From Planctomycetota bacterium (GTDB taxonomy: Bacteria; Planctomycetota; UBA8742; UBA2392), in the NCBI GenBank assembly GCA_020425605.1, contig JAGQRH010000010.1:1-64000 (forward strand): a DNA stretch of 64,000 nt, given 5' to 3'. Each line of letters opens with the position of its first letter. Positions within the stretch are counted from its first letter, which is position 1. A program made the translations under genes and the position numbers. Under the pieces are notes generated by a model. The model saw only the letters and a program-made list of their open reading frames with translations. It was not told the origin of the DNA and did not search any database. This document shows, piece by piece, positions 1-9,177 of this stretch.

Positions 1-1438
1 CCGCCGCATTCCATTTGTCGAAGTAGCCCTGCAGATCCTCGGGCGCTTCGGTCTGCAGCGCAGTTTTTGCCGCCTCCCACACTTGCGCCGCAGCCGGGTC
101 ACCGCACATTCGCAACGCTATGGCGCGCTCGGCAATCTGCCACGCCCCCTGCCGCCCGACTCCCAGCCTCCGGTAGCCTTCGTATGCGCGCCCGTGCCAG
201 TCGGCAGCCTCGGCCCAGCGTTGCTGGTCCCGGCGCAGGTCGCCGAAGACGGCCTGTACCATCGTGACCGTTCGCCACGCGTCACCGGCCTGTGCCAGTT
301 CCAGCGCGTGTTGCAGCAGTCGCTCGCATTCGGCGTAGCGGGCGACATCAAGCTCCGCCGCCGCGGCATTGCAGAAGGCCGTCGCGGCAGCGCGCAGGTC
401 GCCGGATTCAATCAGGATCTCGCCCGCCAGTCTGGCCATCGGCGCTGCATCCGCCGGTCGCTCCTGGTCACGCCGAATTCCGCCGAGCGTCATCAGCGCC
501 ATGCCTTCACCGCGCCGGTCGCCGAGCTCCCGCATCTCGGCCAGCGCCTTCTCGCACTCGCGCTCGGCGGCGTCGATCTGCCAGTTGACGCGCAGCCGAT
601 CCGCCAGGTTGCGCCGGGCCACTGCGATCACGCGCCGATCGTCCGTCTGCTCGAGCACCCGCACCGCCTCGGTCAACAAGTCGAGCGCACCTTGCGAGTC
701 ACCGAGCCGCCCCTTCAGGATGCCGACATTCGAGAGGATGCCGCCAAGCAGGCGAGGCTCACAACTCTCCCTCGCCCGGGCCAGTGCCTGCTCGGCGGGC
801 TCGCGCGCATCTTTCAGCCGCTCCAGCCCGGTCAATGCAGTGGCAACGGAGTCAAGCGCGAGTACGCGGTCCGTCTCGGTACCGGCCGTCTCGGCCAGCG
901 CGGCGTTACGCTCGGCGATGCGCAGCGCGTCCTCGGGCATGCCAAGATTGCGGTAGGCATAGCCGAGCGGGCGCAGCGCATCCAGCATTGCCGCCTCGTC
1001 TGGCGCTGTACCGAGTGCCTGCTCCAGCACTTCACGCGCCTGCTGGAGTCGGCCGATGTCCAGCAGCACCTTGCCGGCACGACACAACGCATGTGAGCGT
1101 GTCTTGTCATCAGCCGCCTGGTGGCCCGCCACGCGCAGGAACAGTTCAGCCGCCTCATTTCCGCGCCAGTGCGCGTGGGCGTGAACACCCGCACGCTCGA
1201 GCCACTTGCATTCGCTGTTCAGCAGTCGTTGATCGTCCAGAATCGAGCCGGCCGAGCCCGCGTGATGCGCAAGCTCAAGCGCCATGGCGTCCAGCTCAGA
1301 ATCACGGGCTGAGAAGAGTTGCTCGATCGCATCGTGCGCAAGCGCATGCAGCCTGGCACGCTCCTCAGGCAAGTGCAGCTCGTACGCTGCGTCGCGCATC
1401 AGGGCGTGACGAAACAGATAGGCAAGCTCGGCGTACAT
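1..1438 (-). CDS. TPR protein, truncated remnant of a STAND-ATPase regulator (partial, runs off left edge)
   Basis: The frame is open from about 1519 down to base 1, so the C-terminus lies outside the window. The first residues (AYLFRHALMRDAAYE, then LPEERARLHALAHDAIE) match the winged-helix segment that follows the NTPase module in STAND/AfsR-like ATPases and kinase-ATPase fusions. The rest is helical TPR-type sequence (for example LGDSQGALDLLTEAVRVLE). No P-loop module precedes it: an in-frame TAG lies at 1520-1522 and hsp20 starts divergently at 1632. ATG at 1438 is the simplest start; GTG at 1441 and TTG at 1495 are alternatives. The gene therefore looks like the 3' part of a larger regulator, either decayed or re-started. 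Its TPR half is the same general kind as that of the 15374-18640 gene. Family assignment is fairly sure, integrity is not. Confidence 0.7.
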   Translation of the reverse strand, partial: MYAELAYLFRHALMRDAAYELHLPEERARLHALAHDAIEQLFSARDSELDAMALELAHHAGSAGSILDDQRLLNSECKWLERAGVHAHAHWRGNEAAELFLRVAGHQAADDKTRSHALCRAGKVLLDIGRLQQAREVLEQALGTAPDEAAMLDALRPLGYAYRNLGMPEDALRIAERNAALAETAGTETDRVLALDSVATALTGLERLKDAREPAEQALARARESCEPRLLGGILSNVGILKGRLGDSQGALDLLTEAVRVLEQTDDRRVIAVARRNLADRLRVNWQIDAAERECEKALAEMRELGDRRGEGMALMTLGGIRRDQERPADAAPMARLAGEILIESGDLRAAATAFCNAAAAELDVARYAECERLLQHALELAQAGDAWRTVTMVQAVFGDLRRDQQRWAEAADWHGRAYEGYRRLGVGRQGAWQIAERAIALRMCGDPAAAQVWEAAKTALQTEAPEDLQGYFDKWNAA

Positions 1439-1570
1439 CACGGCCCCACGGCTGCCGGAGTGACAGTCAGTCCGGCAGCCCTGCAAAATCGGCAAATCAG
1501 GCCCGAACCCGGCCTGTGTCTAACCCGCGCAGCATCGGGCATTTGCAGTCGATTCACAAGCCTGATGGAT

Positions 1571-1586
1571 TGGCACGCCGGGTGCT
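1571..1586 (+). promoter_or_regulatory. Sigma-54-type -24/-12 promoter for hsp20
   Basis: TGGCACG, four bases, then GTGCT. The GG and GC dinucleotides are separated by the required 10 bases. Only one base of the TTGC box differs from consensus. The element lies 46 bases before the hsp20 start. Promoter function is inferred. Confidence 0.55.
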
Positions 1587-1631
1587 TTATGCACCGACGG
1601 AAACGGACCTGGCAAACAAAGGAGATCAGCC

Positions 1632-2063
1632 ATGGGACAGATTCGTGTGCGTGACCCGTTCGGCGGGCTGGACCTGCGGAACTTCTTCCGCGGATTCCTG
1701 AGTGACGACGAGATGAACCTCGGCCAGTGGATGCAGGAGGGCAGCCTCGCCGTCGACATCAGCGAAGGCAAGGAAGGCGAGACCATCGTTCGCGCCAGCC
1801 TGCCCGGCTTCAAGAAGGACGACGTGCAGGTGAGCGTCCACAACGGCGTGCTCGACATCAAGGCCGAGAGCAAGGAAGAGACCGAGACGAAGGACGAGAA
1901 GTTCTTCCGCAAGGAGCGCCGCTACGGCAGCGTCAGCCGGCGCATAGCATTGCCCGGCAACCCCAACGGCGACGACGTACTCGCCGAGCTGAAGGACGGC
2001 GTGCTGACGGTGAAGGTACCCGCCAGCGGCAAGAACGGACCAAAGAAGGTGCAGATCAGCTAG
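1632..2063 (+). CDS. Hsp20/alpha-crystallin small heat shock protein
   Basis: A 143-residue protein with the alpha-crystallin layout. An N-terminal region rich in Phe/Leu/Asp comes first. A beta-sandwich follows from about residue 37 (ASLPGFKKDDVQVSVHNGVL). The conserved C-terminal part has the usual ELKDGVLTVKVPA strand near 120-132, and the protein ends in VQIS. Small heat shock proteins hold unfolded clients in a soluble state without ATP. The start follows AAAGGAGATCAGCC. A -24/-12 element upstream suggests sigma-54 control. A hairpin terminator follows the stop. Assignment is secure; the exact class symbol (hspA/ibpA) cannot be chosen. Confidence 0.95.
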   Translation: MGQIRVRDPFGGLDLRNFFRGFLSDDEMNLGQWMQEGSLAVDISEGKEGETIVRASLPGFKKDDVQVSVHNGVLDIKAESKEETETKDEKFFRKERRYGSVSRRIALPGNPNGDDVLAELKDGVLTVKVPASGKNGPKKVQIS

Positions 2064-2079
2064 TCGCGCACTACACGCA

Positions 2080-2111
2080 GAAGCGGGCGAGGCATTAGCC
2101 CCGCCCGCTTC
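2080..2111. terminator. Bidirectional hairpin terminator between hsp20 and the VIT gene
   Basis: A 14-bp stem (GAAGCGGGCG arm, one A/C mismatch, loop ATTA) sits between two convergent genes. There is no long T-run on either side, so its termination strength is uncertain. Confidence 0.6.
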
Positions 2112-2129
2112 GCCTGCGCGTGCCCAGCG

Positions 2130-4796
2130 CTAGTCCTGCTTATCCTTGTTCAGCTTCAGCTCAGGCAGCTTGAACTTTGATTCGATAAGCTGGCCTTCGT
2201 CTGACAGGCTTGTGCCAAGCTCCACCTTTGCAACGGACTGGAGCAGCAGCTCTTCCAGCCGGTCAAGGTTACTGACCGCCGCACCGTTGATGTTCTCGAT
2301 CACCTGGCCGGGCTTCATGCCCGCCTCGGCGGCAGGGCCGCCATCCTTGACCTTGATAACCAGTACCTTGCCATCGGGCGTCTCGCCGACAACGAGGCCC
2401 CATGACTCGATCTCGAGGCTGCGGCTGCTCTCGGCCGGGCGGCTGTTGCCCGCGAAGGTGACGCCCTCGGGCATCTCGACCGGCTGCAGCACACGTACCG
2501 GCCGGCCATCTCCGACCACTCTTGACTCGTCAATGGCGATGAAGCTGGTGTACTTGCTGATCAGGTTGTAGCTCAGCGCGGTCTGGGTGATCTCATCGAC
2601 CAGCCCGCGATCGTCACCGGCGGAAAGCTGCCTGTTCGACAGGTCCGCAATCTTTGAGCGCGCCCAGATGGCTGCAATCGCCGGGTTGTCGCCGGGCTTC
2701 TCAAGGTTCAGCTCAACGGGGATGCTGACGCGCCGGGCACCGACGCGCCCGTTGACGTAAATCGTCTTCTTGCCGGAGCCGCTGTAGGTCGCCTGCAGCG
2801 ACAGCGGCTGCGCGGCGAACAGGTCGTTGAACTTGCTCGGGTAGACGCTGTCGACGACGATCTCGTTCCAGTCGATCTCGATGTCGCACAGCACCGGCAT
2901 GTCGATGGCGCTGTAGAATTCATCGACCGCACCCTCGGCGTATTCGCCATCGCGCGGCAGGCAGTAGATGGCCTTGCCCTTGCCGTGCTCGGCGATGCCG
3001 TCGATCAGGAGGCGGTTGACGCTGCTGCCGATGCCGAAGCCGAAGAAGCGGGCATCCTGGCCCTGCTCATCAATCGTCTTGAAGATCTCTTTCTCGCCGG
3101 AGATAAATCCGTCAGTCAGGAAGGTGTAGATCTGCAGGTGGCGCAGGTCGTGCTCGGCACTCAGTGCTCGCTGCAGACCGGCCAGCATCTCCGTCCCGCC
3201 GCCCGCGCTGGAGCGTGCAAGGAAGTCCTTGGCGGTCTGGATGTTCTCGGGCGTGTTGGCGCGGGGAGACTCGAACAGCTGCCCGTTGCTGCCGGCGAAG
3301 TAGACGATGTTGAAGATGTCGTCCGGCTTCATGTGGTCGAGCACCTTGCGGATCACATCACGGCTCATCTGCGAGGGCACGCCCGACATGCTGCCGCTGA
3401 CGTCGAGGATGAACGTCATCTCGCGTGGAGTCACGTCCGTGTCGGCCGGGTCGAGTTGAGGCTGGATCTGAAGGTTGAGGAAGTTGCCGCGTGCATCGCC
3501 GTGCGTAAGCAGCCCAACGGAAGGCGCCTTGCCGGCGATGCCCCAGCGCAGCACGAAGTCTCGGTTTGGTACGGCATCGTGTTTTGCAAGCTTGACGATC
3601 GCGCTGCCGGCGTTGGTCATCTGCACGCCGCACTCGTGGGTGATGCACTGCAGGCGGGTCGGGTCGATCGGCAGCCCGGCGTCGATCTCGATCTGCATGT
3701 CGAGGTCCATGCCCGAGCGCATGCCGGGCGGAAGGGCGTTGACCTCGAACTCTTCGGGATCATCGGTGCCGTCGCCGTCGCTGTCCGGCGTAACGCTGTG
3801 CGAGGCCGGGGACGACTGATAGCGCGGGCCGAGCGTCAGTGGGAACGTGTACTCGAAGCGCCCGTTGTCGTACTTCAGCGTCTGGTAGTAGGTGATGCTG
3901 ATCTTGACTGTGCCGCCGACTTCGATGTTGGCGACGTTCTGGGTGAAGACGTTGGCACGATTCTGCGTCATGAGTGTGGCGGTCTGGCCGCGTGCCTTGG
4001 CTTCGTTGTAGGCCTTCACGGCCTCGGCGCGCGGACGCACCAGACCGATGATGCGGCGCTCGCCTACCTGCATGACGAACTGGTTGATCGCGGAATCACC
4101 CGGCAGTGGGAATGTGTAGACGGCCTCAATGACTTCCGTGTAGGGGTTGCTGAAGGTCTGGGTGACCGTTGTACCCGCGAGAGTGCCGCTGACTTTGGCA
4201 CTGACATCCGTGTGCTTGAGCGGGAACACGCCCAACGTCTCGGAGCCGCGGCGCGCTTCCAGCTCCGCCGTCGGGGCATCCGTCTGCGCCCACTTCAGCC
4301 CGGGTGTCGATGGATCGGCCGGCTCGGCGTCTGAGCCCGCCCGTCCGCCTCCCCCACGCGCGCGGCGATACACATAGCCACCCTTGCCACCGGAGGTTCC
4401 GCCGCCACCGACTGCGCCTCCGCCGAGGCCGACTGCGCTGCTGCTCTTGTTGGGATGGGGCGACTCGTTGCTTGACGGGTCCTGGTTGGGATTCTCGGCC
4501 AGGTCTTGGTTGGGCTGGTCGCTCGGGTCTTCGTTGACCCGTCGGCCGTAGCCTCCCCGTGCTGGAGTCGCCGCCTCGTCTCTGGCGTAATCAACGACGC
4601 GTTCGTCTTCAGTCGGATATTCGACCATCTTCTCTGGCGGCATTTCCGGCAGCGGCTCGGTCGCGATCACGATGACTTCATTGCCGCCGCTCGCCTGCGC
4701 GGGTGGTTCGTCGGAATTGCCCGAACAGGCGGCAATCGCAAGGATCATTAACAGCGCCGGCAAGGCGCGTAAAGCTAGGGGTCTCTGGTGACGCAT
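2130..4796 (-). CDS. VIT and von Willebrand factor A domain lipoprotein with C-terminal PDZ domain
   Basis: 888 residues. A lipoprotein signal peptide ends in IAAC (Cys24). A disordered Gly/Asn/Ser-rich linker runs to about 170. A VIT domain covers about 190-330 (FPLKHTDVSAKVSG, then FSNPYTEVIEAVYTFPLP). An insert, DSDGDGTDDPEE (about 338-349), resembles a thrombospondin type-3 calcium loop. The vWA domain starts near 460 with the MIDAS sequence DVSGSMSG. A PDZ domain lies near 800-860 (GPAAEAGMKPGQVIENINGA). Proteins of this family (inter-alpha-trypsin-inhibitor heavy-chain-like) bind ligands through a metal ion at the cell surface. The PDZ end suggests peptide or protease contact. The gene lies 68 bases after the prenyltransferase-fold gene and is probably co-transcribed with it. 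The ligand is unknown. Confidence 0.88.
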   Translation of the reverse strand: MRHQRPLALRALPALLMILAIAACSGNSDEPPAQASGGNEVIVIATEPLPEMPPEKMVEYPTEDERVVDYARDEAATPARGGYGRRVNEDPSDQPNQDLAENPNQDPSSNESPHPNKSSSAVGLGGGAVGGGGTSGGKGGYVYRRARGGGGRAGSDAEPADPSTPGLKWAQTDAPTAELEARRGSETLGVFPLKHTDVSAKVSGTLAGTTVTQTFSNPYTEVIEAVYTFPLPGDSAINQFVMQVGERRIIGLVRPRAEAVKAYNEAKARGQTATLMTQNRANVFTQNVANIEVGGTVKISITYYQTLKYDNGRFEYTFPLTLGPRYQSSPASHSVTPDSDGDGTDDPEEFEVNALPPGMRSGMDLDMQIEIDAGLPIDPTRLQCITHECGVQMTNAGSAIVKLAKHDAVPNRDFVLRWGIAGKAPSVGLLTHGDARGNFLNLQIQPQLDPADTDVTPREMTFILDVSGSMSGVPSQMSRDVIRKVLDHMKPDDIFNIVYFAGSNGQLFESPRANTPENIQTAKDFLARSSAGGGTEMLAGLQRALSAEHDLRHLQIYTFLTDGFISGEKEIFKTIDEQGQDARFFGFGIGSSVNRLLIDGIAEHGKGKAIYCLPRDGEYAEGAVDEFYSAIDMPVLCDIEIDWNEIVVDSVYPSKFNDLFAAQPLSLQATYSGSGKKTIYVNGRVGARRVSIPVELNLEKPGDNPAIAAIWARSKIADLSNRQLSAGDDRGLVDEITQTALSYNLISKYTSFIAIDESRVVGDGRPVRVLQPVEMPEGVTFAGNSRPAESSRSLEIESWGLVVGETPDGKVLVIKVKDGGPAAEAGMKPGQVIENINGAAVSNLDRLEELLLQSVAKVELGTSLSDEGQLIESKFKLPELKLNKDKQD

Positions 4797-4864
4797 GGCG
4801 TGTGCTCCTTGGAGTCACGCCCCGGGAAGTCTTTCAAACGATTGACCGCGGCATTGGTTCGGGC

Positions 4865-6298
4865 CTACTTCGTCTCGTCGTGCGCCGGTGGGGCGCAGTC
4901 GGTTTGGAGGATGGATGCGAGGGCGGTTGTGTAGTCCATGCCGAAGCGCTGTGACCAGTAGTCTGTACTGGTCCAGCTTGAGCGCTCTTTGCCGTCTTCG
5001 CCTGTCTCGATCACGGCCGCGTTGTTGACCTGCTGCAGCACGTTCTCTTTCCAGTCCTCTGCCGATGTGGTGACCGTTGCATGCAGCGCCACACCGGTGA
5101 ACATCCATGCCATCAGGTCGTTGGTGGTTCCATCCCACGCCGGGCGGCCGTTCAGGAGGCGATCCTGCGCCGCGATCGCGCTGGGCTCGCCGGCCAATTG
5201 ATAGCCGCCCCATTTGAGTGCGCACAGGAAGACTGCGTCGGCCATCGTCGCATCGTCCGGCGCGGACATGCCGAAGTCGCGCACATCGTGGTAGCTGCTC
5301 CAGGCGATGTAGCCGTTGCGCCGCAGACTCCAGGCCCAGAGTGCCGCGTCGTTCAGGACTTCCTGGTCGACGTCCAGCCCGGCCTGCTTTGCACGCTGCA
5401 GTGTAAACAATGCCCAGCCGGTCGCAGTGACATTCGGGTTCAGGTCGCCGGCTTTCATCCCCCACCCGCCCAGGCTGCTGCGTGACTTGAGCAGGTATTG
5501 AATCGCCTTGTCCGTAAGCGCCTTCAGGACCCCATCGCCCGTGTTGCCCCAGGCCTCTGCAATCGCCAAGGTGGCCGCGGCGTGGTGCAGCAATGGCTCG
5601 TCGGCGACGGTTGAGGCGAGGTTGCCATCCTTTTCCTGGATCTTGCGCACCCAAAGGATCGCCGCGCGCACCGTGCTCCGTGTGTCGCCATCCTTGTGGC
5701 TGGCTGCCGTCCGCAAGTTCGCGAGCAAGGCCATAGCTGTGGTGAAGACACTGCCTCGCAGGGCCTCGCCGTTGGGACTCTCGGCTACATCGTTTGCGCC
5801 CCAATAACCTTCCTTGGCCTGCCTGTCGACCAGCCAGCGCAGGGCGGGCGTCGCCGGTTTCGCCTTCGTGCCGGCGAAGGGCCAGGGGCCACTGCCGTCA
5901 TCCACCAGCTCAACTATGCGCTGGGGCGGGCCGGGGCCCGGGCCGACGACGGAATCCGTGGACTTCACGTTCGGGAAAGGCGACTCAACTTCGGAATCAT
6001 CGGGCACGGCCGGCTTGATCGTCGTCGGCATGCGCCCGGGATCCGGCAGGCCGTATCGATTTGTGTTCGGGTCCACGCCGCGCAGGTCTTTGCCCAGCTC
6101 ACGTGGCGGGGCGCATGGATCGGGCTCGGATACGACATCCGGCAGGGATGCAACAGGCTCAGCGTGCGGCTGATCCGGTTCTGCGCAGGAGGCACTGTTG
6201 ATTCGCGGGCTCGGCGCCGGCGAAAGCAGCCATGTGGATACACCCAGCACCAGCAGCGCCATGGCAACTCCGGCAAGCAACTTGGCGCGACGGTGCAT
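4865..6298 (-). CDS. Membrane-anchored prenyltransferase/squalene-cyclase repeat protein
   Basis: 477 residues from the ATG at 6298, chosen because GGGGGAACC precedes it; the frame is open 15 codons further up. An N-terminal hydrophobic segment (LLAGVAMALLVLGVSTWLL) anchors or exports the protein. A Pro-rich linker follows. An alpha/alpha toroid region has repeats such as LRWLVDRQAKEGYWG, WVRKIQEKDGNLAS and YLLKSRSSLGGWGM, typical of squalene/oxidosqualene cyclase and prenyltransferase beta-subunit folds. The DXDD catalytic motif of squalene-hopene cyclase is not visible, so cyclase activity is unlikely. Proteins like this are often found beside VIT/vWA genes, as here. Function unknown, probably a structural or binding role in the envelope. 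Confidence 0.8.
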   Translation of the reverse strand: MHRRAKLLAGVAMALLVLGVSTWLLSPAPSPRINSASCAEPDQPHAEPVASLPDVVSEPDPCAPPRELGKDLRGVDPNTNRYGLPDPGRMPTTIKPAVPDDSEVESPFPNVKSTDSVVGPGPGPPQRIVELVDDGSGPWPFAGTKAKPATPALRWLVDRQAKEGYWGANDVAESPNGEALRGSVFTTAMALLANLRTAASHKDGDTRSTVRAAILWVRKIQEKDGNLASTVADEPLLHHAAATLAIAEAWGNTGDGVLKALTDKAIQYLLKSRSSLGGWGMKAGDLNPNVTATGWALFTLQRAKQAGLDVDQEVLNDAALWAWSLRRNGYIAWSSYHDVRDFGMSAPDDATMADAVFLCALKWGGYQLAGEPSAIAAQDRLLNGRPAWDGTTNDLMAWMFTGVALHATVTTSAEDWKENVLQQVNNAAVIETGEDGKERSSWTSTDYWSQRFGMDYTTALASILQTDCAPPAHDETK

Positions 6299-6358
6299 GG
6301 TTCCCCCACACTGCAAACGTGCTGAGCGCATCATGGTTCGCACGGAACGCCGAAACGC

Positions 6359-6388
6359 AAAAAGGCCCGGGCGATTGCCCGGGCCTTT
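6359..6388 (-). terminator. Intrinsic terminator of the TlpA-like gene
   Basis: On the minus strand a GGCCCGGGC/GCCCGGGCC stem with a short loop is followed by five T residues. It lies just after the stop at 6404 and separates this gene from the prenyltransferase-fold gene downstream. Confidence 0.85.
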
Positions 6389-6403
6389 GGTTTGCTTGCG
6401 GTG

Positions 6404-7597
6404 TTACTTGGAGCCCTCTTCCTTCGGAAGTGTTTCAAGCAGCTCCTTCACCTTGCTGGCCAGCTCTTCGCCGCGGAGGCCGTTGGCCACCACGACGCCA
6501 TTCTGGTCGATCAGCACGGTGCGCGGGATGCTGTTGATGCCGTAGTGCTTCGGCAGACCGCTGCTCCAGTAGCCACCGTCGTAGATCTGGCGCCAGGGCA
6601 TTTCCCCAACGCGGCCCTTGCCGGCGATGGTGTCCTTGAGGCTCTGCAGGTCGTACTTGCCCGACTCCATGTCGAGGCTGACGCCGATGATCTCAAAGCC
6701 CTGCTCGTGCACTTCATTGTAGAGCTTGATCACGTTCGGCATCTCGCCCATGCAGGGTCCGCACCACACGGCCCAGAAGTCGATCAGCAGGATCTTGCCC
6801 TTGTAGTCAGCAACGCTGACGGACTTGCCGTCGATGTCCTTGACCGGGTAGATGCTCGCCCAGTCCGGGAATGCTTCGCCGTCCTTGATCTCGGCCTTCT
6901 CGGCGTTGGCAAGCACGGTGCGCATCAGGCGGCGCTCAACCTGCGGGTCTTCGGCCTTGGTGATGCTCTCGTCCTTCGACAGCTTCTCGATCAGCTTCTT
7001 GGCTGACTCGGAATCCTTCTGCTTGGCGAAGTGACGCAGCCAGATGTCCGCCAGCTCAAGGCGGCGGGCCGGATCGGCCTTGGCATCCGCATCGGCCTTG
7101 GTCAGCTCTTCCTTGGCGGCCTTGGCTTCAGCCTCAATCCCGAGGCGCGCGAACAGGGCGTTGTCGGCCCAGGTGTTGCGGTCTTCGGCGTCCTTGTTTT
7201 CAGCAAGGTAGGCGTTGGCGATGCGAACGAAGCCGGGCTGGCCGTAGGCGTACTGGCCGCGAGGGCCGGCCCACTTGTAGATCTGGGCGCGATCTTCCGC
7301 GTCCGGGTGCTGGTCGAGGTAATCCGCGCAGCGCGGGAAGGCACTCTCGAAGAACGCGACGATCTCTTCGTCCGTCGGTTTGCGCGGGTCCTTCAGCTTT
7401 TCTTTTGCAAGTTCGCTCAGGCTGCCCAGCACTTCTTTCGCGCTATCGTAGTCTGCGGCCTTTTCTTCCGTGCCGTCTTCCTTGCCTTCTTTGGCTGTGT
7501 CATCACCCATGTCCTGGGCGTTGGCTACCCACATGGGCGCATAGGCCGCGACACCGGTCAACAAAGCGACCGCAGCGAGCCAGGCTCGTACCTTCAT
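6404..7597 (-). CDS. Secreted TlpA/ResA-like thiol-disulfide oxidoreductase
   Basis: 397 residues. A signal peptide (AVALLTGVAAYAPMWVANA) comes first. A charged helical region of about 200 residues follows, with spaced helices that may be TPR-like. A C-terminal thioredoxin/AhpC-TSA domain covers about 243-390. The redox motif is WCGPC (278-282) in the context LLIDFWAVWCGPCMGEMPN, and the cis-Pro region is GINSIPRTVLID. Proteins of this type reduce or oxidise disulfides in exported proteins or in cytochrome c maturation. The partner cannot be read from the context. The start follows GGAGAGGAAT. It could be co-transcribed with the FecR-like gene 84 bases upstream. Confidence 0.88.
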   Translation of the reverse strand: MKVRAWLAAVALLTGVAAYAPMWVANAQDMGDDTAKEGKEDGTEEKAADYDSAKEVLGSLSELAKEKLKDPRKPTDEEIVAFFESAFPRCADYLDQHPDAEDRAQIYKWAGPRGQYAYGQPGFVRIANAYLAENKDAEDRNTWADNALFARLGIEAEAKAAKEELTKADADAKADPARRLELADIWLRHFAKQKDSESAKKLIEKLSKDESITKAEDPQVERRLMRTVLANAEKAEIKDGEAFPDWASIYPVKDIDGKSVSVADYKGKILLIDFWAVWCGPCMGEMPNVIKLYNEVHEQGFEIIGVSLDMESGKYDLQSLKDTIAGKGRVGEMPWRQIYDGGYWSSGLPKHYGINSIPRTVLIDQNGVVVANGLRGEELASKVKELLETLPKEEGSK

Positions 7598-7681
7598 ATT
7601 CCTCTCCTTAGTAATAGTCAGCTCCGACTAGAGTTACGCCTAAGTCGTAGTGAAGTCCCCGAGAATTACATGGAATTGCGT

Positions 7682-9121
7682 CTATTTGGGGGCGTAAATC
7701 AATAAATCATCAATGACAAACTCATGACGTGTCAGCGGGCGGGCGGGATCGGCCGCGGGAACCAGCAAGAAACCGCTGTAATCACGGCCCGGCAGCCACC
7801 CGGGCTCATCGCGATATCGCCCGGCACGTAGAACCTCAAGAGGAATGTCTACAACAGCCCATTCGCCCGACGAGTCCACATCCACAAGTGCATCCACAAG
7901 GCGGAAACCGGAATCAAGCTGCACCCGGAACTCAATGCGTACGCGCGCGGCGTCGGTCTTTACACGCATGCGCAGACGCGCGCCGGACTCACCCGCGAAG
8001 ACCACCGTCGGGGCGGAGACACCAATGCCCGGGTCGCCGGGCTTCCGCGTGACTGCATGCCCGGCACCTAGCGCACCCGGCTGCACAAGCTCGCCGTATC
8101 GGGGTGTGGTCTCGTTGGTCTCGCAATCCCAGTGCAGCAGGACAATGTGCGGGCCAAGCAACTCGGACTCGAGGGCAACGATCTGCTCAGCGCGCAGGAT
8201 GCTCGACGTGCCCGAGCCATCGAGCGCAATGCGCTCTGGAGCCGCATACACGACGTTTCCCGCCATGATGCCGCCGTCGATCAGGTACAGGTCTCCGCCA
8301 AGGGTCTTCGGCTCAACCACGAAGTCCGCACGGAGCGTGGACCACTCCGACTTGTAGCAGGAGAACTTCCAATCGCTGCGCACGCGCACGGCCACGCGCC
8401 CGGCAATGAACCGCACAGCGCCGCCGCGGTATTCAAACTGGGCCGGTTGCTGGATGCTCAGGACCAAGCCGGGTGCCTCGAATCGCGCCGCGCCGTCTTC
8501 GTTGCATGAGACGCTGTCGCCGTCCGCCAAAGGCTCCCCGGGCTCAAGCCGACGCCAGCGGTCATCCTTCTCGCCACGAACCGAGACCAGTCCGGCCGCA
8601 CCGGCCAGCAGCTGAAAGCCTTCGGTCGGCGGCGGCAGATCTGGCGGGGGGTCAGGTTCGGGGTCGGTCTGGTGAGGCGTGTTGTCGGGGGCATTCGTCG
8701 GCGCCGGCTGAGGGTCTGCCGCCGGAGTCGGCTCGGCCTGCAGATTGTCCGGCTGATTTGCCGGCTGGCGGACGTCGTTGCCTTGCAGAAGCATCGCGGT
8801 CTTGTTGTCGCCAATGCGCTTCTGTGCGCGTATGTATGAGTTCATCGCAAGCGCGCCCGCCAGCAGACCTACGAGTGCGAACGCAATGCCCAGTCCGATG
8901 GCCGTGCGCTTGGGTACGCGCCGGACCGGCTCGCGCGCCGTGACGTGCTTGATGGGCTCGTAGCTGCCACTGACCTTGGCGTCGGCCTCGGCGACGCGGA
9001 CGACAAACGAGGCGCGCTCCGGGTTCTCGCCGGTGGCTGCTTTCCAGCGCTCATAGGTTGCGGTGTCGAGGCGGCCGGCAACGGCATCGGGTGCAAGGCG
9101 GCGGAAGGTCTGCTCGTCCAT
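7682..9121 (-). CDS. FecR-like single-pass membrane protein
   Basis: 479 residues. A cytoplasmic N-terminal segment of about 70 residues (MDEQTFRRLAPDAVAGRLD) precedes a transmembrane helix (AIGLGIAFALVGLLAGALAM, about 73-93). A Pro/Asp-rich periplasmic linker follows. A FecR-type beta domain lies near 165-255 (LVSVRGEKDDRWRRLEPGEPL). The C-terminal part (380-479) looks like a beta-sandwich ligand domain. FecR proteins relay an outside signal to ECF sigma factors, but no ECF sigma gene is adjacent. The short N-terminal region could be an anti-sigma segment. The gene diverges from the nucleosidase-like gene with 56 bases between them. Confidence 0.75.
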   Translation of the reverse strand: MDEQTFRRLAPDAVAGRLDTATYERWKAATGENPERASFVVRVAEADAKVSGSYEPIKHVTAREPVRRVPKRTAIGLGIAFALVGLLAGALAMNSYIRAQKRIGDNKTAMLLQGNDVRQPANQPDNLQAEPTPAADPQPAPTNAPDNTPHQTDPEPDPPPDLPPPTEGFQLLAGAAGLVSVRGEKDDRWRRLEPGEPLADGDSVSCNEDGAARFEAPGLVLSIQQPAQFEYRGGAVRFIAGRVAVRVRSDWKFSCYKSEWSTLRADFVVEPKTLGGDLYLIDGGIMAGNVVYAAPERIALDGSGTSSILRAEQIVALESELLGPHIVLLHWDCETNETTPRYGELVQPGALGAGHAVTRKPGDPGIGVSAPTVVFAGESGARLRMRVKTDAARVRIEFRVQLDSGFRLVDALVDVDSSGEWAVVDIPLEVLRAGRYRDEPGWLPGRDYSGFLLVPAADPARPLTRHEFVIDDLLIYAPK

Positions 9122-9177
9122 GCGGACATTGTAGCCGGTTGCGCGGGGACGTGGCAGCGCTTAGATTCCCGCGCCTT

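Noticed and set aside
83..1096. Long plus-strand open frame of 337 codons
   Set aside because: Its translation is Arg/Gln-rich with no family resemblance, while the opposite strand reads as clean TPR sequence. It is a GC-bias shadow.
2985..4334. Plus-strand frame of 449 codons inside the VIT gene
   Set aside because: Antisense to well-supported VIT and vWA domains; no ribosome site or recognisable motif.
4815..5804. Minus-strand frame of 329 codons overlapping the cyclase-fold gene
   Set aside because: Same strand, shifted frame, Arg/Gly-rich; the other frame has the repeat motifs and a signal anchor.
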